Assembly: GCA_964633825.1 (NCBI GenBank)
Contig: CAZWHE010000023.1
Span: 1 to 35,195 of the forward strand
DNA: 35,195 nt
Origin: CAZWHE01 sp964633825
GTDB lineage: Bacteria; Planctomycetota; B15-G4; CAYZWU01
Reading direction: 5' to 3'
Positions within the stretch are counted from its first letter, which is position 1. Every line of letters starts with the position of its first letter. The position numbers and the translations under genes were made by a program. Positions 1 through 10,435 of this stretch are shown here, piece after piece. The notes under the pieces were generated by a model. It ran no database searches. It worked only from the letters and a program-made list of their open reading frames with translations, and was not told the origin of the DNA.

Positions 1-2397
1 ACGGTCTACAGAGCTGTCCAGATTTCGCTGAACAGGGAGGTGGCCCTGAAGGTCCTTCCGCCCAGGCTCACGCGCAACCCGGCTTTCATCAGGATGTTCA
101 CCGCAGAGGCCCGCGCCGCAGCGGCCCTGAGCCATCCCAACGTGATTCAGGTTTACGACGTGGGCACCGACGGCAACCTTCACTACTACTCCATGGAGTT
201 TGCCGAGAAAGGGACCGTCGAGGAACTGATCAACTCGGAAGAGCCGATCCCGATCCAGAAGGCCGCCGAGATCGTGCGCGATGCGGCCAGGGGCCTCCTC
301 TACGCCGAAAGCCTGAACCTCGTTCACCAGGACATCAAGCCCCAGAACCTGATGATCGACAAGTTCGACGTCACCAAGATCGCCGACATGGGCCTGGCCC
401 GCTCCCTCGGGGATTCGGAAAACGTGGGCGGCGAGATCGTGGGCACGCCCCATTTCATCTCCCCCGAGAGAATCCGGCGCAAGGAGCTCGACATTCGATC
501 GGACATCTATTCGCTGGGATGCACCTTCTACCGCTTGCTCACGGGGAAGACGCCCTTTCACGGTTCAACGACCCGCGAAATCCTGGTGAAGCAGATCAAG
601 GAAGATCCCGAGCCGATTCGCAAGATCCGGTCCGACGTCCCCGAGAATGTCTGTCAGATCGTCGATCGGATGATGCGCAAGGACCCGGACGAACGATACC
701 CCGGCGTGGCCGCGCTCCTCGATGACCTGGAAGCTCTCTCCGGCAAAACAAAGAGGAAAGGGCTCATTATCGCGGCCGGGCTCGTCATGGCCGCCCTGGT
801 CGCTTTCCTGGTTTTCTTCCCGAAAGAAGACGAGACGGAATCGGCCGCGCCTCGGGACGGGACCGGCGATTCATCCGCCTCGAAGGAACGGGACGGCGTG
901 AGCGAGCAGAAGTTCGCTGAAAAAGAGATGGAGGTTGAGGAGCTCAAGGCTTCCAACGCTTTGCTTCAGATCTCCGATGACTCCGCCCCGGCGGAGCGCA
1001 TGAAGCTTTACTACGACATCGCTTCCCGTTTCCCCGGAACCCGGGCCGCCGCAGAGGCCAAAGCCAAGGCGGACGAGATCAGGGAGATGCTCAACCTGCA
1101 GAGGCGGAAGGCCGAGGAGCGGCTGCAGGCCGTCAACGAGATCCGGGCGGCCTCGGAGACCCGTATCCGTGAGCTCGTCGACGGGAAACGATTTTTCGAA
1201 GCCATGAGCGCCGCACGCAACCTGGGCGCCGAGGAAGGAATGTCCGAAGATCCCGACGTCCTGGCCATCCGTTCGGAGAGGGTGGCCATGGTCCAGGAGG
1301 CGGCCCGCAGCCTGGCGATGACAAACAAAGGCCGGGTGGAGGATCTGATCGAGAAGAAGAAATTCGCAGAAGCGAAGGAGACCCTCGAAACCGCCCACGC
1401 CCTTCTCTCGAGGCCGGAGGGTTTCGGGGAGGAGACAGCCTTTCCGCTTCTCGACGAGAATCGGAGCGCCCTGACCGGGGCCATGACAGATCTCGAGGCC
1501 GCGCGCCGCCGGCATCGCCTCTCTCTTCTCGACGGCGATCTCCTCGTTCTGCAGTCGTGGAGCGATCCCGAAAAGGAACGTCGTGAGATCCTGCTCCTCA
1601 CGTTCACGATTCCGGCTGCGGCCCCGGCGCTCGAAACGCCCGAATACAAAGGGTATGCCGATTTTCTGACGACGAGCATGAAAAACGGCGCTTCCCTGAT
1701 GGAGAAGCTGAAAGCCGCCGTTGCCCGAGGGACGAGCGGAACGGGCGCCCTCGCCGGCACGAGCATCACTCACTCTTCGCGGAGCGAGATGTGCGAGATT
1801 CTGGGTTTCACAGAGGACGGGGACGGGCTTCGTCTTCTGGCCGGCGGTTCGACGATCGTCAACATTCCCTTCCCGGAGTTCAACAGGCCGGAAGATTTTA
1901 TTTCGCTCATGGAGGACCGGTTCCCCATGGAGGGACAGGACCTTCTCGCCCTGGTGCGGGCGTCGCTTCTCCTGGCGGCGGCCCGGGCTTCCGAAGATCT
2001 GACTCCTCTGCGCGACGCGATCTCTCTCTACACAGAAAAGGCGGGCTGCAACGAGGCGTTCAAGAAAGCGGCTTCCCGGGCGCGGGCGCCGCAAACGTCT
2101 TTCGTCGAGCCTCTGAATAGGCTGCTTGACAAAGCCGCGTCTTCCGACCCGCCGCTCTCGGCGGTCTGCAGCGATCTGAAGAAAAAGGTCGAGAGAGAGG
2201 CCGCCGCCATGGAGCTTTTCGCCAGCGCTGTGACACCGTTCATCCAGGATATACGGGGGCCGGTCTTCCGGGAATCGGCCGATCTCTTCGAGCTCCTGGC
2301 CGTCGATTATGCCGATACCTTCTTCTTCAGGTACGCGGGCTCTCTCACCGGAGGCTCGCGCCGGGAAGGAGGCCACCTCATGGAGTTCGTGCCGTGA
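1..2397 (+). CDS. Ser/Thr protein kinase, membrane-anchored, 5' end cut off by window
   Basis: The reading frame is open from base 1, so the start codon and glycine-rich loop lie upstream; 798 residues are visible. The first codons read into kinase subdomain II with VALKVL, whose lysine (about visible residue 17) is the ATP-anchoring Lys. The catalytic loop reads LVHQDIKPQN (about 107-116), then ADMGLAR in place of DFG, TPHFISPERI for the APE region, and DIRSDIYSLGCTFYRLLTG. This is a Hanks-type PknB-like kinase. The domain ends near residue 248 and is followed by a membrane segment (about 254-273, GLIIAAGLVMAALVAFLVFF). A roughly 520-residue region rich in Glu, Lys and Ala follows; it is probably helical or coiled-coil and has no domain I recognise. 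With the kinase inside, this tail should face the periplasm. The oddity is Gln for Arg in the HRD motif, which makes it a non-RD kinase. The stop overlaps the next start (GTGA). Kinase assignment is firm; the substrate is unknown. Confidence 0.93.
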   Translation, partial: TVYRAVQISLNREVALKVLPPRLTRNPAFIRMFTAEARAAAALSHPNVIQVYDVGTDGNLHYYSMEFAEKGTVEELINSEEPIPIQKAAEIVRDAARGLLYAESLNLVHQDIKPQNLMIDKFDVTKIADMGLARSLGDSENVGGEIVGTPHFISPERIRRKELDIRSDIYSLGCTFYRLLTGKTPFHGSTTREILVKQIKEDPEPIRKIRSDVPENVCQIVDRMMRKDPDERYPGVAALLDDLEALSGKTKRKGLIIAAGLVMAALVAFLVFFPKEDETESAAPRDGTGDSSASKERDGVSEQKFAEKEMEVEELKASNALLQISDDSAPAERMKLYYDIASRFPGTRAAAEAKAKADEIREMLNLQRRKAEERLQAVNEIRAASETRIRELVDGKRFFEAMSAARNLGAEEGMSEDPDVLAIRSERVAMVQEAARSLAMTNKGRVEDLIEKKKFAEAKETLETAHALLSRPEGFGEETAFPLLDENRSALTGAMTDLEAARRRHRLSLLDGDLLVLQSWSDPEKERREILLLTFTIPAAAPALETPEYKGYADFLTTSMKNGASLMEKLKAAVARGTSGTGALAGTSITHSSRSEMCEILGFTEDGDGLRLLAGGSTIVNIPFPEFNRPEDFISLMEDRFPMEGQDLLALVRASLLLAAARASEDLTPLRDAISLYTEKAGCNEAFKKAASRARAPQTSFVEPLNRLLDKAASSDPPLSAVCSDLKKKVEREAAAMELFASAVTPFIQDIRGPVFRESADLFELLAVDYADTFFFRYAGSLTGGSRREGGHLMEFVP

Positions 2398-2693
2398 TCG
2401 GCGTCGGTTCATCGCAAGGCGGCCTCGTCTTCGAGATCCGGGCCTGCCCGGGCGCCTCCCGCCGGTGCGCAGGAGGCGAACACAACGGTGCGCTCCGTGT
2501 TCAAACCACGGCGCCGCCCGAAAAAGGGAAGGCCAACAACGACATCCTCGAGATCCTGGCAGAGGCGCTCGGCATAAGACGGAGCCGGCTCGATATCGTT
2601 TCGGGGCGAACAAGCCGGGACAAAAAGATCCGGGTATCGGGTATGGAACGTGACGAGCTCGAAAAAAAGCTGAGCGAACTGGCCGGGACATAA
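2394..2693 (+). CDS. yggU: DUF167 (YggU/UPF0235) family protein
   Basis: This is a 99-residue protein starting at GTG, which overlaps the kinase stop by four bases, so the two are probably translationally coupled. It shows the family pattern: a leading beta strand (VFEIRACPGASR), then the conserved PPEKGKANNDILEILAEALG segment and the SGRTSRDKKIRVSG strand. Its length equals the usual family length of about 95-100 residues. The fold is a small alpha/beta domain, and no biochemical role is established for the family. There is an 18-base gap to purN, which belongs to the same transcription unit. Identification rests on the GKAN...SG..SR.K signature; the function remains unknown. Confidence 0.88.
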   Translation: MIGVGSSQGGLVFEIRACPGASRRCAGGEHNGALRVQTTAPPEKGKANNDILEILAEALGIRRSRLDIVSGRTSRDKKIRVSGMERDELEKKLSELAGT

Positions 2694-2710
2694 AGAAACA
2701 GGAGAAGAAA

Positions 2711-3298
2711 ATGAATCCCCTAAAACTCGGCGTCCTTCTTTCGGGCGGAGGCAGAACTCTCGAGAACCTCGTTTCAGAAATCAAGTCGGGCCGGCTCAAC
2801 GCCGAAATCAAGGTCGTCATCTCCTCGGACCCCGGCGCCTATGGGCTCGAGCGCGCCCGGAACCACGGCGTTCCGGCCCACGCCGTCCGCCTCGAAGACC
2901 ATCCCGGCGCCCGGGCTTTTTCGGACGCCATCACAGAGATCCTCGTCAGGGCCGGGGCCGAGCTCGTCATACTCGCCGGTTTTCTCAAGCTCTATCTCAT
3001 CCCCGAGATCTTCGAGGGCCGGGTGATGAACATTCATCCCGCCCTGATCCCCAAGCACTGCGGCAAGGGTTATTACGGCCATCACGTTCACGAGGCCGTC
3101 CTGGCCGCCGGGGACGCGGAATCGGGATGCACGGTTCATTTTTGCGACAACAAATACGATCACGGACCCGTCATCGTACAGCGGCGGATTCCGGTCCTCG
3201 AAAACGACACGCCCGACAGTCTGGCGGACCGGGTCTTCGAAGAGGAGTGCAAGGCCTACCCCGAGGCGATCCGAATGTATATAGAAGGGAAAACCTAA
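2711..3298 (+). CDS. purN: Phosphoribosylglycinamide formyltransferase (GART)
   Basis: This enzyme transfers the formyl group from 10-formyl-THF to GAR in the third step of purine synthesis, in the cytoplasm. The 195-residue length is typical. The N-terminal phosphate-binding strand-loop LGVLLSGGGRTLENL is intact, and the catalytic triad is Asn107 and His109 (MNIHPALIPK) with Asp150 (YDHGPVIVQ). The loop between them reads CGKGYYGHHVHEAVL, a variant I associate with planctomycete-type PurN and not with the E. coli form. The ATG is preceded by an AGGAG-type site (bases 2700-2706). It ends 7 bp before the end of the convergent DUF4340 gene; only a weak 5-bp inverted repeat (3300-3318) sits between, so no clear terminator is visible. 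Its folate cofactor links it metabolically to folD at 29530. Confidence 0.95.
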   Translation: MNPLKLGVLLSGGGRTLENLVSEIKSGRLNAEIKVVISSDPGAYGLERARNHGVPAHAVRLEDHPGARAFSDAITEILVRAGAELVILAGFLKLYLIPEIFEGRVMNIHPALIPKHCGKGYYGHHVHEAVLAAGDAESGCTVHFCDNKYDHGPVIVQRRIPVLENDTPDSLADRVFEEECKAYPEAIRMYIEGKT

Positions 3299-3305
3299 CC
3301 CAGGA

Positions 3306-5180
3306 CTATAATCCCTGGAAAAGCTGCTCGTACTTGCCGAGCAGCTCCTTCTTCAGAACAAAGACGCCGCGGTCCAGGTCGCTCGACCGCGCCCTGACGC
3401 CGTCCGGTCCTTCCTCGCCGAATTCCACGACGATCTCGCGCGGCTTTTGGCCGGGCTCGGCCACGATAAAACGGATCGATCCGACGACTGTGTCGAAGCC
3501 CGGCGCTTCGGTCACAGAGGGACCGAGCTCGTAGCGGACGACCCGCTCGTCCTTCAGGAGGTTGAGAAACTCCTGGAAACGGGAATTCGGGTCGTCTTCG
3601 AAATACTTGCCCGGCACGCTCCGCACAATGGCGAACGACTTATCTCCCAGAGTAAACAGGGCTCTCTGGATATAGAGAAGATCCTGGTAAAAGAACCGCT
3701 TGTCCCGGAGAAGGAGGGGATCCGTTTCGAGAAAAGCGATCTCTTCGGCCTTGACGGAGTAAACGAAACCCGGTTTGTCCGAGCGCGCGGCATAGAGAAA
3801 GGTTCCGGGCCGCAGGGCTTGGCCGCCCTCGTCATTCTCCGCGCGGTCTTCCTCTTTGAGGCTGAAGGCGACGGCGAACGATCGGGGCCTGTTTCCTCTC
3901 AGCCATTCGATCCCCACGCTCCAGAGGGGCTCGTTCAGCCCGTATTGCGCCGGGTTTTCGGCTTCTTCGGCCACGAAATCGTTGGCACGGATGGAAAAGA
4001 TCTTGCCCAGGTAGTCGGATACGGTTGTTGTCGTTCCATCGAGCACGTTGTCGGCCGGAGCCTCGAAAGGCTCCTTGATTGAGAAGAACCGCCCCTTGTC
4101 CTTACTGAGAACGAGCCATATTTCCTCCCCCTTCTTGACAGACACCTCTGTCACATCCTCCCTGACTCTCGGAATGAGGACTTTCGATCTGTAAAGGTTG
4201 AGCTCGAAGGGAATCCTGCCGAAGCTCGATCGGTCCGTTGTGAGAATATCGTTTTCGCCCTCGCGCATGCAGAAATAAGAACCCGCCGGACCCGGTGTCC
4301 CGAGCACAAAGACCACGCACTTGCTCGCGCCGCCCGATTTTAAAACGACCCGAAGAACTCCTGCACCGCCGGCCTGGGGGCCGAAGCCGCCGGCCCCTTG
4401 GCCGAAGCCGCCGGCCTGGGGGCCGAAGCCGCACTCTCGCTTGGCCTCTTCCCCGGCATGGAGCGCGAAAACCGAAACGATCTCGAGAGCGGCGAGACGC
4501 GATACCAGGTTCTGGACTCTGCCGCTGTCGGCCTCGTCCTCGATCGGTTTGACGATCTTCCACTGGCCGAATTTCCTCTCGGCATGGATGACCACCTTGC
4601 CGGGTCCCTCCACAACGATCTGGTCGACGATGTTGGGATCGATCCGGAAGAGGCGCTTGTCCCTCAAATCACTGGGATTCATCCTTTCCAGGACGTTGAG
4701 TACGTTCGATCCCGTTCTGAACAGCTTGTTCACACCGTCTACAACAACAAAAACCTGGGCTTGGAGGGGATCGCGGATCCCGATATCGATAAGGTGCTCT
4801 CCCCGTGCGTCCCGTACCTTGATCGACCCGGCCGGCGGATCGAGGCCCTTGGTTTTGAGATCAACGCCCTCGAGTAAGGGCGCGGCCTCTTCTCTCAGGT
4901 TCTGGGCGAGCACGCTGATGATCTGCTCGACGACCTCCTTCCTCACAGCGTCCCTGTACGGTTCGACAATGTTCCAGGACCCGAATTCACCCCGTTCCAG
5001 AACGGCTTTCCGATCGAAAGACATGGTCAGCTCGATCCTGTCGACCGTGCCGAACAGAACCCCGGGAAGAAGCGGTTCATCGGCCCGCTCGGTCTCAGCG
5101 GGCTCGTCCCCGGAATATCGGATGAGAAGCACGATGCCGACGAGAAGGACAACGAGGATGATCGTGGTCTTGAAACGCAC
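3306..5180 (-). CDS. DUF4340 domain-containing membrane-anchored protein
   Basis: This is a 624-residue protein with an N-terminal membrane anchor (residues 4-22, KTTIILVVLLVGIVLLIRY) followed by a large extracytoplasmic beta-rich region. It has repeated DUF4340-style units: short strands, W-x-I/L-x-x-P turns (GSWNIVEPY, QWKIVKP) and the DRIELTMS entry segment. DUF4340 proteins are commonly encoded beside GldG-like auxiliary proteins of ABC exporters, as here, where the start lies 3 bp after the gldG-like stop. It is probably a periplasmic partner of that transporter, but its molecular role is unknown. The oddity is a three-unit glycine-rich heptapeptide repeat near residue 255, encoded by a 21-bp tandem repeat, interrupting an otherwise ordinary domain. 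Confidence 0.85.
   Translation of the reverse strand: MRFKTTIILVVLLVGIVLLIRYSGDEPAETERADEPLLPGVLFGTVDRIELTMSFDRKAVLERGEFGSWNIVEPYRDAVRKEVVEQIISVLAQNLREEAAPLLEGVDLKTKGLDPPAGSIKVRDARGEHLIDIGIRDPLQAQVFVVVDGVNKLFRTGSNVLNVLERMNPSDLRDKRLFRIDPNIVDQIVVEGPGKVVIHAERKFGQWKIVKPIEDEADSGRVQNLVSRLAALEIVSVFALHAGEEAKRECGFGPQAGGFGQGAGGFGPQAGGAGVLRVVLKSGGASKCVVFVLGTPGPAGSYFCMREGENDILTTDRSSFGRIPFELNLYRSKVLIPRVREDVTEVSVKKGEEIWLVLSKDKGRFFSIKEPFEAPADNVLDGTTTTVSDYLGKIFSIRANDFVAEEAENPAQYGLNEPLWSVGIEWLRGNRPRSFAVAFSLKEEDRAENDEGGQALRPGTFLYAARSDKPGFVYSVKAEEIAFLETDPLLLRDKRFFYQDLLYIQRALFTLGDKSFAIVRSVPGKYFEDDPNSRFQEFLNLLKDERVVRYELGPSVTEAPGFDTVVGSIRFIVAEPGQKPREIVVEFGEEGPDGVRARSSDLDRGVFVLKKELLGKYEQLFQGL
4366..4428. repeat. 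21-bp tandem repeat, 3 copies, in-frame
   Basis: Units lie at 4366-4386, 4387-4407 and 4408-4428. The outer two are identical and the middle one differs at several positions in its centre. On the minus strand they encode GFGPQAG, GFGQGAG and GFGPQAG within the DUF4340 protein, followed by GAG. A period that is a multiple of three keeps the frame open. It looks like a recent replication-slippage expansion inside a surface loop. Confidence 0.9.
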
Positions 5181-5183
5181 TTT

Positions 5184-6728
5184 TCAACGCCTCCGGAACC
5201 ACCAGACCACCAGCCCCAGAAGGAGAGCGACGGCCGGTATGACCACCATGACGTAAAAACCGATTCCGTGGATTTCTTCGGGGAGGAGCTCGACCCTCGA
5301 TTCGTAGGGCAGCTTGGGGCCGATGTCGAGCTGGGTCTCGCGGGCGGCCAGCCAGTTGATCGAGTTGGTGAAGAGGAGGAGATTTCCCCGGCTCCCGACC
5401 TGGAGCGCGCGGTTGGAGTAGAAAAAGGAATCGGCGAAAAGAACGAGCCTGCTTCCCCGGAAGCTTCCTTTCCCTTCACAGGAGAGGCCGATGAGGCGCT
5501 CCCCCCTCTTCTCCGTCAGGTCGTCGCAGGTGAAATCGCCCCATTCGTTCGGGAGATGGGTGTCCCCCCAGACTTCGGAATGTGAATAGGCCAGGCCCTT
5601 GACGGTCAGGTTGTCGAGCCCTCCGGGCGCAGGCATGAGTGATCCGGCTTTGTAAAAGAGGACATAGAAATCATTCTCGGCAAAGGAGCTCGTGATGCGT
5701 GATTCATTCGAAAATTTCTCGACCGGCAACTGGAAAATGATCTCCCTGTCTTTTCCGCCCATCGCCTCCGGAACAATGCGGCACGTCACCTCCCTGGCCA
5801 GCGCCACGCCGAAGGCGGGCAGGATCTCCTTGTCGAAACTCGTGCACGAGTACGGATTCAGCGCGAGAAACAGGTTTCCGCCCTTCTCGAGATACCGGGT
5901 GATGGCCGCCATCTCGCCGGGCCGGTACTCATCCTCCGGACCGGGAACGATCAGGACGTCGCAGTCATGGGGAATGTTTTCGTTGAGTGCGAGCTTGAGC
6001 TCCCTCACCTCGAAGTTGGTGTTCCTCAGCCCGGCCGCGGCCAGAGAGAGCCCGTCGTGATTCGTGCCCGCCATCGAGGCCTCGCCCCGTCCCGCGAGGA
6101 TACAGGCGAGGGGTTTCCGTTCCTCCGTCACCTCGAGGACGGCTGCGGTGAGGGCCGCTTCGGCCTTGTACGAGACGATCTCGGCCCTCCTGACAACGTT
6201 GGTTCTCCGATTGACGCGGCCCCTGTCGATCCCGGCAAGATCGGTCGGGATCAACACCTTCCTGCTGTCGCCGCTTTTGACAATGACGATGTTGACCTGG
6301 GCGATCCCGAGCTCCTGAAGGATCTCTCCGGCCCTCAGGTTGTCGCGGACAAAATCGAGATCTTCCACGCGGACCTTTCCTCTCGAGTGAATCTCGTACT
6401 CCTTGAGGAGATCGAGCGTGTAATCGCCAGCCTTCTTCTCGGCGTGGGTCAGCCCGAGAACGTCTCGCGGGTCGGGCGCTTTGAAGATGAGAATGATCTC
6501 GACGTCCTTCTCCAGGCCGGCCAGGATCGCTTTCGTCCTCGGGGTGAGGGAAAAGGACTGTTCTTTCGTCAAATCCCAGCGCATCCTGAATTGAGGCAGG
6601 GAAGCCAGGTACCACGCTCCGCCGAGAATGGCGGCCGCCACGACGATCACGACCAGCGTGTTGACGCTTACGAGGAGCCTCTGTGCGGCGCTGAAGCTTT
6701 TCTTTTTTCTCGCCGGGATCAACGCCAC
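5184..6728 (-). CDS. GldG-like ABC exporter auxiliary protein
   Basis: This is a 514-residue protein with an N-terminal membrane helix (VSVNTLVVIVVAAAILGGAW) followed by FRMRWDLTKEQSFSLTPRTK. That segment is the hallmark start of GldG/DUF7088-type proteins, where a periplasmic domain follows the TM helix. A C-terminal helix (FYVMVVIPAVALLLGLVVWW) ends in a short basic tail (RRR). The middle resembles an ABC-type uncharacterised region, with DCDVLIVPGPEDEYRPGEMAAI similar to GATase-like folds. I chose the GTG at 6728 because GGAGG lies 7 bases upstream and it overlaps the permease stop by 10 bases; a longer frame to 6887 would run deep into the permease gene. It works with the permease and ATPase upstream and the DUF4340 protein downstream. 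The transported substrate is unknown. In Bacteroidetes the homologues support gliding, but nothing here shows gliding. Confidence 0.85.
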   Translation of the reverse strand: MALIPARKKKSFSAAQRLLVSVNTLVVIVVAAAILGGAWYLASLPQFRMRWDLTKEQSFSLTPRTKAILAGLEKDVEIILIFKAPDPRDVLGLTHAEKKAGDYTLDLLKEYEIHSRGKVRVEDLDFVRDNLRAGEILQELGIAQVNIVIVKSGDSRKVLIPTDLAGIDRGRVNRRTNVVRRAEIVSYKAEAALTAAVLEVTEERKPLACILAGRGEASMAGTNHDGLSLAAAGLRNTNFEVRELKLALNENIPHDCDVLIVPGPEDEYRPGEMAAITRYLEKGGNLFLALNPYSCTSFDKEILPAFGVALAREVTCRIVPEAMGGKDREIIFQLPVEKFSNESRITSSFAENDFYVLFYKAGSLMPAPGGLDNLTVKGLAYSHSEVWGDTHLPNEWGDFTCDDLTEKRGERLIGLSCEGKGSFRGSRLVLFADSFFYSNRALQVGSRGNLLLFTNSINWLAARETQLDIGPKLPYESRVELLPEEIHGIGFYVMVVIPAVALLLGLVVWWFRRR

Positions 6729-7468
6729 TTGCGCGCCTCCAGAAACCGAACGGCCAGAAAGAGAAAGAAAACGGTCAGGCCGGCGTAAAAAACAACATGG
6801 AAAGAATCGATGACGCCCTTGGAAAAGGAAAACTCGAAGTGGCCCAGGATCCAGAGCTGCTGCAAGGTCCTGCGCATTCCCTCCCACTGGATCACCTGGG
6901 AGAGCATGGGGATGAAAAAGATCAGGAGGTTGATGATGAGGGCCGTTATGGCGGCCACGATCTGGTTTCCCGACAGGGTCGAGGTGAGCACGCCCAGGGC
7001 GATGAAGCTCGAGCCGAGCAGAAAGATGCCGATGTAGGAAGAGAGGATGACGCCGTTGTCGGGAATGGCGCCGTAGCGCTTGATGATGATGATGTAGAGC
7101 AGCGACGGCGACCAGAGAAAGATGTAGAAAAAGAGGGCGCCCAGATACTTGGCGACAATGACCTGCGCCTCCGTGACGGGCGCCGTCATGAGGAGCTCGA
7201 TGGTGCCGCTTTTCTTTTCCTCGGCCACGAGGCGCATGGTGATGAGCGGCGGAATGAAGATCGCGGCGAGCCAGCTCATCAGAGAGAGACCGAGAAAAAT
7301 GCGGATCGTGTCCGACACGTTCCCCTGCGCATAAGGAAGGGCGCTGTAGAAAGAGTACCCGTTGAGAAGGAGGAACATGGTGAGCACGATGTAGAAGAGG
7401 GGAGAGTAGAAGTTGGATTCGATCTCTCTCCAGACGAGGACAAGCGAGGAAGACAGGTATTTTTTCAT
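6719..7468 (-). CDS. ABC-2 type transporter permease (GldF-like)
   Basis: This is a 249-residue protein with about six hydrophobic segments. It begins with a short cytoplasmic stretch (VWREIESNFYSPLFYIVLTMFLLLNGYSF) typical of ABC-2/GldF permeases. The MRLVAEEKKSGTIELLMTAP motif is the conserved cytoplasmic coupling region of this family. Its start overlaps the ATPase stop (ATGA at 7465-7468) and its end overlaps the GldG-like start, so the three are tightly coupled. It forms the membrane pore half of the exporter, probably as a homodimer. Family assignment is firm; the substrate is not known. Confidence 0.9.
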   Translation of the reverse strand: MKKYLSSSLVLVWREIESNFYSPLFYIVLTMFLLLNGYSFYSALPYAQGNVSDTIRIFLGLSLMSWLAAIFIPPLITMRLVAEEKKSGTIELLMTAPVTEAQVIVAKYLGALFFYIFLWSPSLLYIIIIKRYGAIPDNGVILSSYIGIFLLGSSFIALGVLTSTLSGNQIVAAITALIINLLIFFIPMLSQVIQWEGMRRTLQQLWILGHFEFSFSKGVIDSFHVVFYAGLTVFFLFLAVRFLEARKWR

Positions 7469-8418
7469 GCCGCCCCCCCCCCGCTCTCCACTTCCTGCTC
7501 GAGAGTGAGGCGCATGAAGATCTCTTCCAGCGTGAAGCTTTCGACCTTGAACTCTTCGACGGGAACGCCCGCCTCGACGAGGCGGTTCAGGAGCGCGGCC
7601 CGCTCGCCCCGGCTTTCGAGAGGAGGAACGACCACGAAGGAGCGCCCGTCTGCATCGCCCGACTCGATGACGCCGTTCCCCTCCGGGTCGACGACGGCCA
7701 TAATATCATTGAGTCGACATCCAGCTTCGATTCGGAGGCGCCGGCCGCCCCGGAGCCGTGTGATGAGCTCGTCGCGCGTTCCGTCGGCTATGATCCGGCC
7801 TTTCTTTATGATGATGACGCGGGAGCACATGTCTTCCACTTCGGCCAGGATATGGGAAGAGAGAAGAATGGTGTGGGCCTCGCCCAGCCTCTCGACGAGC
7901 TCGCGCACCTCCTTCCTCCGGCTCGGGTCGAGCCCGCCCGTGGGCTCGTCGAGGAGGAGGATGGGCGGATTGTTGATGAGAACATCGGCCAGCCCCACCC
8001 TCTGCCGGTAACCCTTTGAGAGCTGGCCCACGATCCTGCTCGTCATGTCGGCGAGGCCGCATCTGTCGAGCACGGCCGGGATCCTTTTCCGGACCTCTCT
8101 CCCCGTCATCCCCTTGAGCCTCCCCCGGAAATTGAGGTACTCGCTGACGCGCATATCGCCGTAAAGGGGAACGTGCTCGGGAAGATATCCCACGCAGCGG
8201 CGCACGGCCAGGGAGTCGGAAAAGACATCGAGATCGGCCACCGTGGCCGTTCCCGAAGTGGCGGGCATGAAGCAGGTGAGTATCTTCAGCGTCGTCGATT
8301 TTCCGGCGCCGTTCGGCCCGAGAAAACCGACGACCTCGCCGCGGCCCACCCCGAAGGATATCCTGTCCAGCGCGACAACATCGTAGAAGCGTTTGCTGAG
8401 CTCTTTGACTGTGATCAT
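7465..8418 (-). CDS. ABC transporter ATP-binding protein (GldA-like)
   Basis: This is a 317-residue cytoplasmic ATPase with all ABC motifs: Walker A GPNGAGKST (34-42), Q-loop region near VGYLPEHVPLYGDM (77-89), signature LSKGYRQR (133-140), Walker B ILLLDEP (153-159), D-loop GGLDP, and switch His in LLSSHILAEVEDMCSR. The C-terminal 90 residues form a DUF4162-like extension ending in FTLEEIFMRLT. It is the first gene of the exporter operon and starts 82 bp after the dnaK stop. That gap carries a 6-bp inverted repeat (8466-8486) but no convincing promoter, so read-through from dnaK is possible. It energises the adjacent ABC-2 permease. Confidence 0.94.
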   Translation of the reverse strand: MITVKELSKRFYDVVALDRISFGVGRGEVVGFLGPNGAGKSTTLKILTCFMPATSGTATVADLDVFSDSLAVRRCVGYLPEHVPLYGDMRVSEYLNFRGRLKGMTGREVRKRIPAVLDRCGLADMTSRIVGQLSKGYRQRVGLADVLINNPPILLLDEPTGGLDPSRRKEVRELVERLGEAHTILLSSHILAEVEDMCSRVIIIKKGRIIADGTRDELITRLRGGRRLRIEAGCRLNDIMAVVDPEGNGVIESGDADGRSFVVVPPLESRGERAALLNRLVEAGVPVEEFKVESFTLEEIFMRLTLEQEVESGGGAA

Positions 8419-8500
8419 CGACTATTTATATCCCGGACAGGACGGGTGGAAACAATGAAAGCCTGTTACATCAGCTCAAAATGTAATCTTGTCTTCAAGG

Positions 8501-10435
<1,935 letters not shown>

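Noticed and set aside
871..2820. Long minus-strand frame opposite the kinase (and similar long antisense frames at 6797-8011, 8489-9700, 17199-19589 and 26045-27820)
   Set aside because: They lie opposite well-supported genes, show no recognisable motifs and have odd Arg/Pro/Gly-rich composition, as expected from codon bias in GC-rich DNA.
3300..3318. Hairpin between purN and the DUF4340 gene as terminator
   Set aside because: It has only a 5-bp stem with a 9-base loop and no T-run.
8466..8486. Inverted repeat TTACAT / ATGTAA as dnaK terminator
   Set aside because: The stem is only 6 bp and AT-rich, with no T-run after it; it may be an operator but there is no further support.
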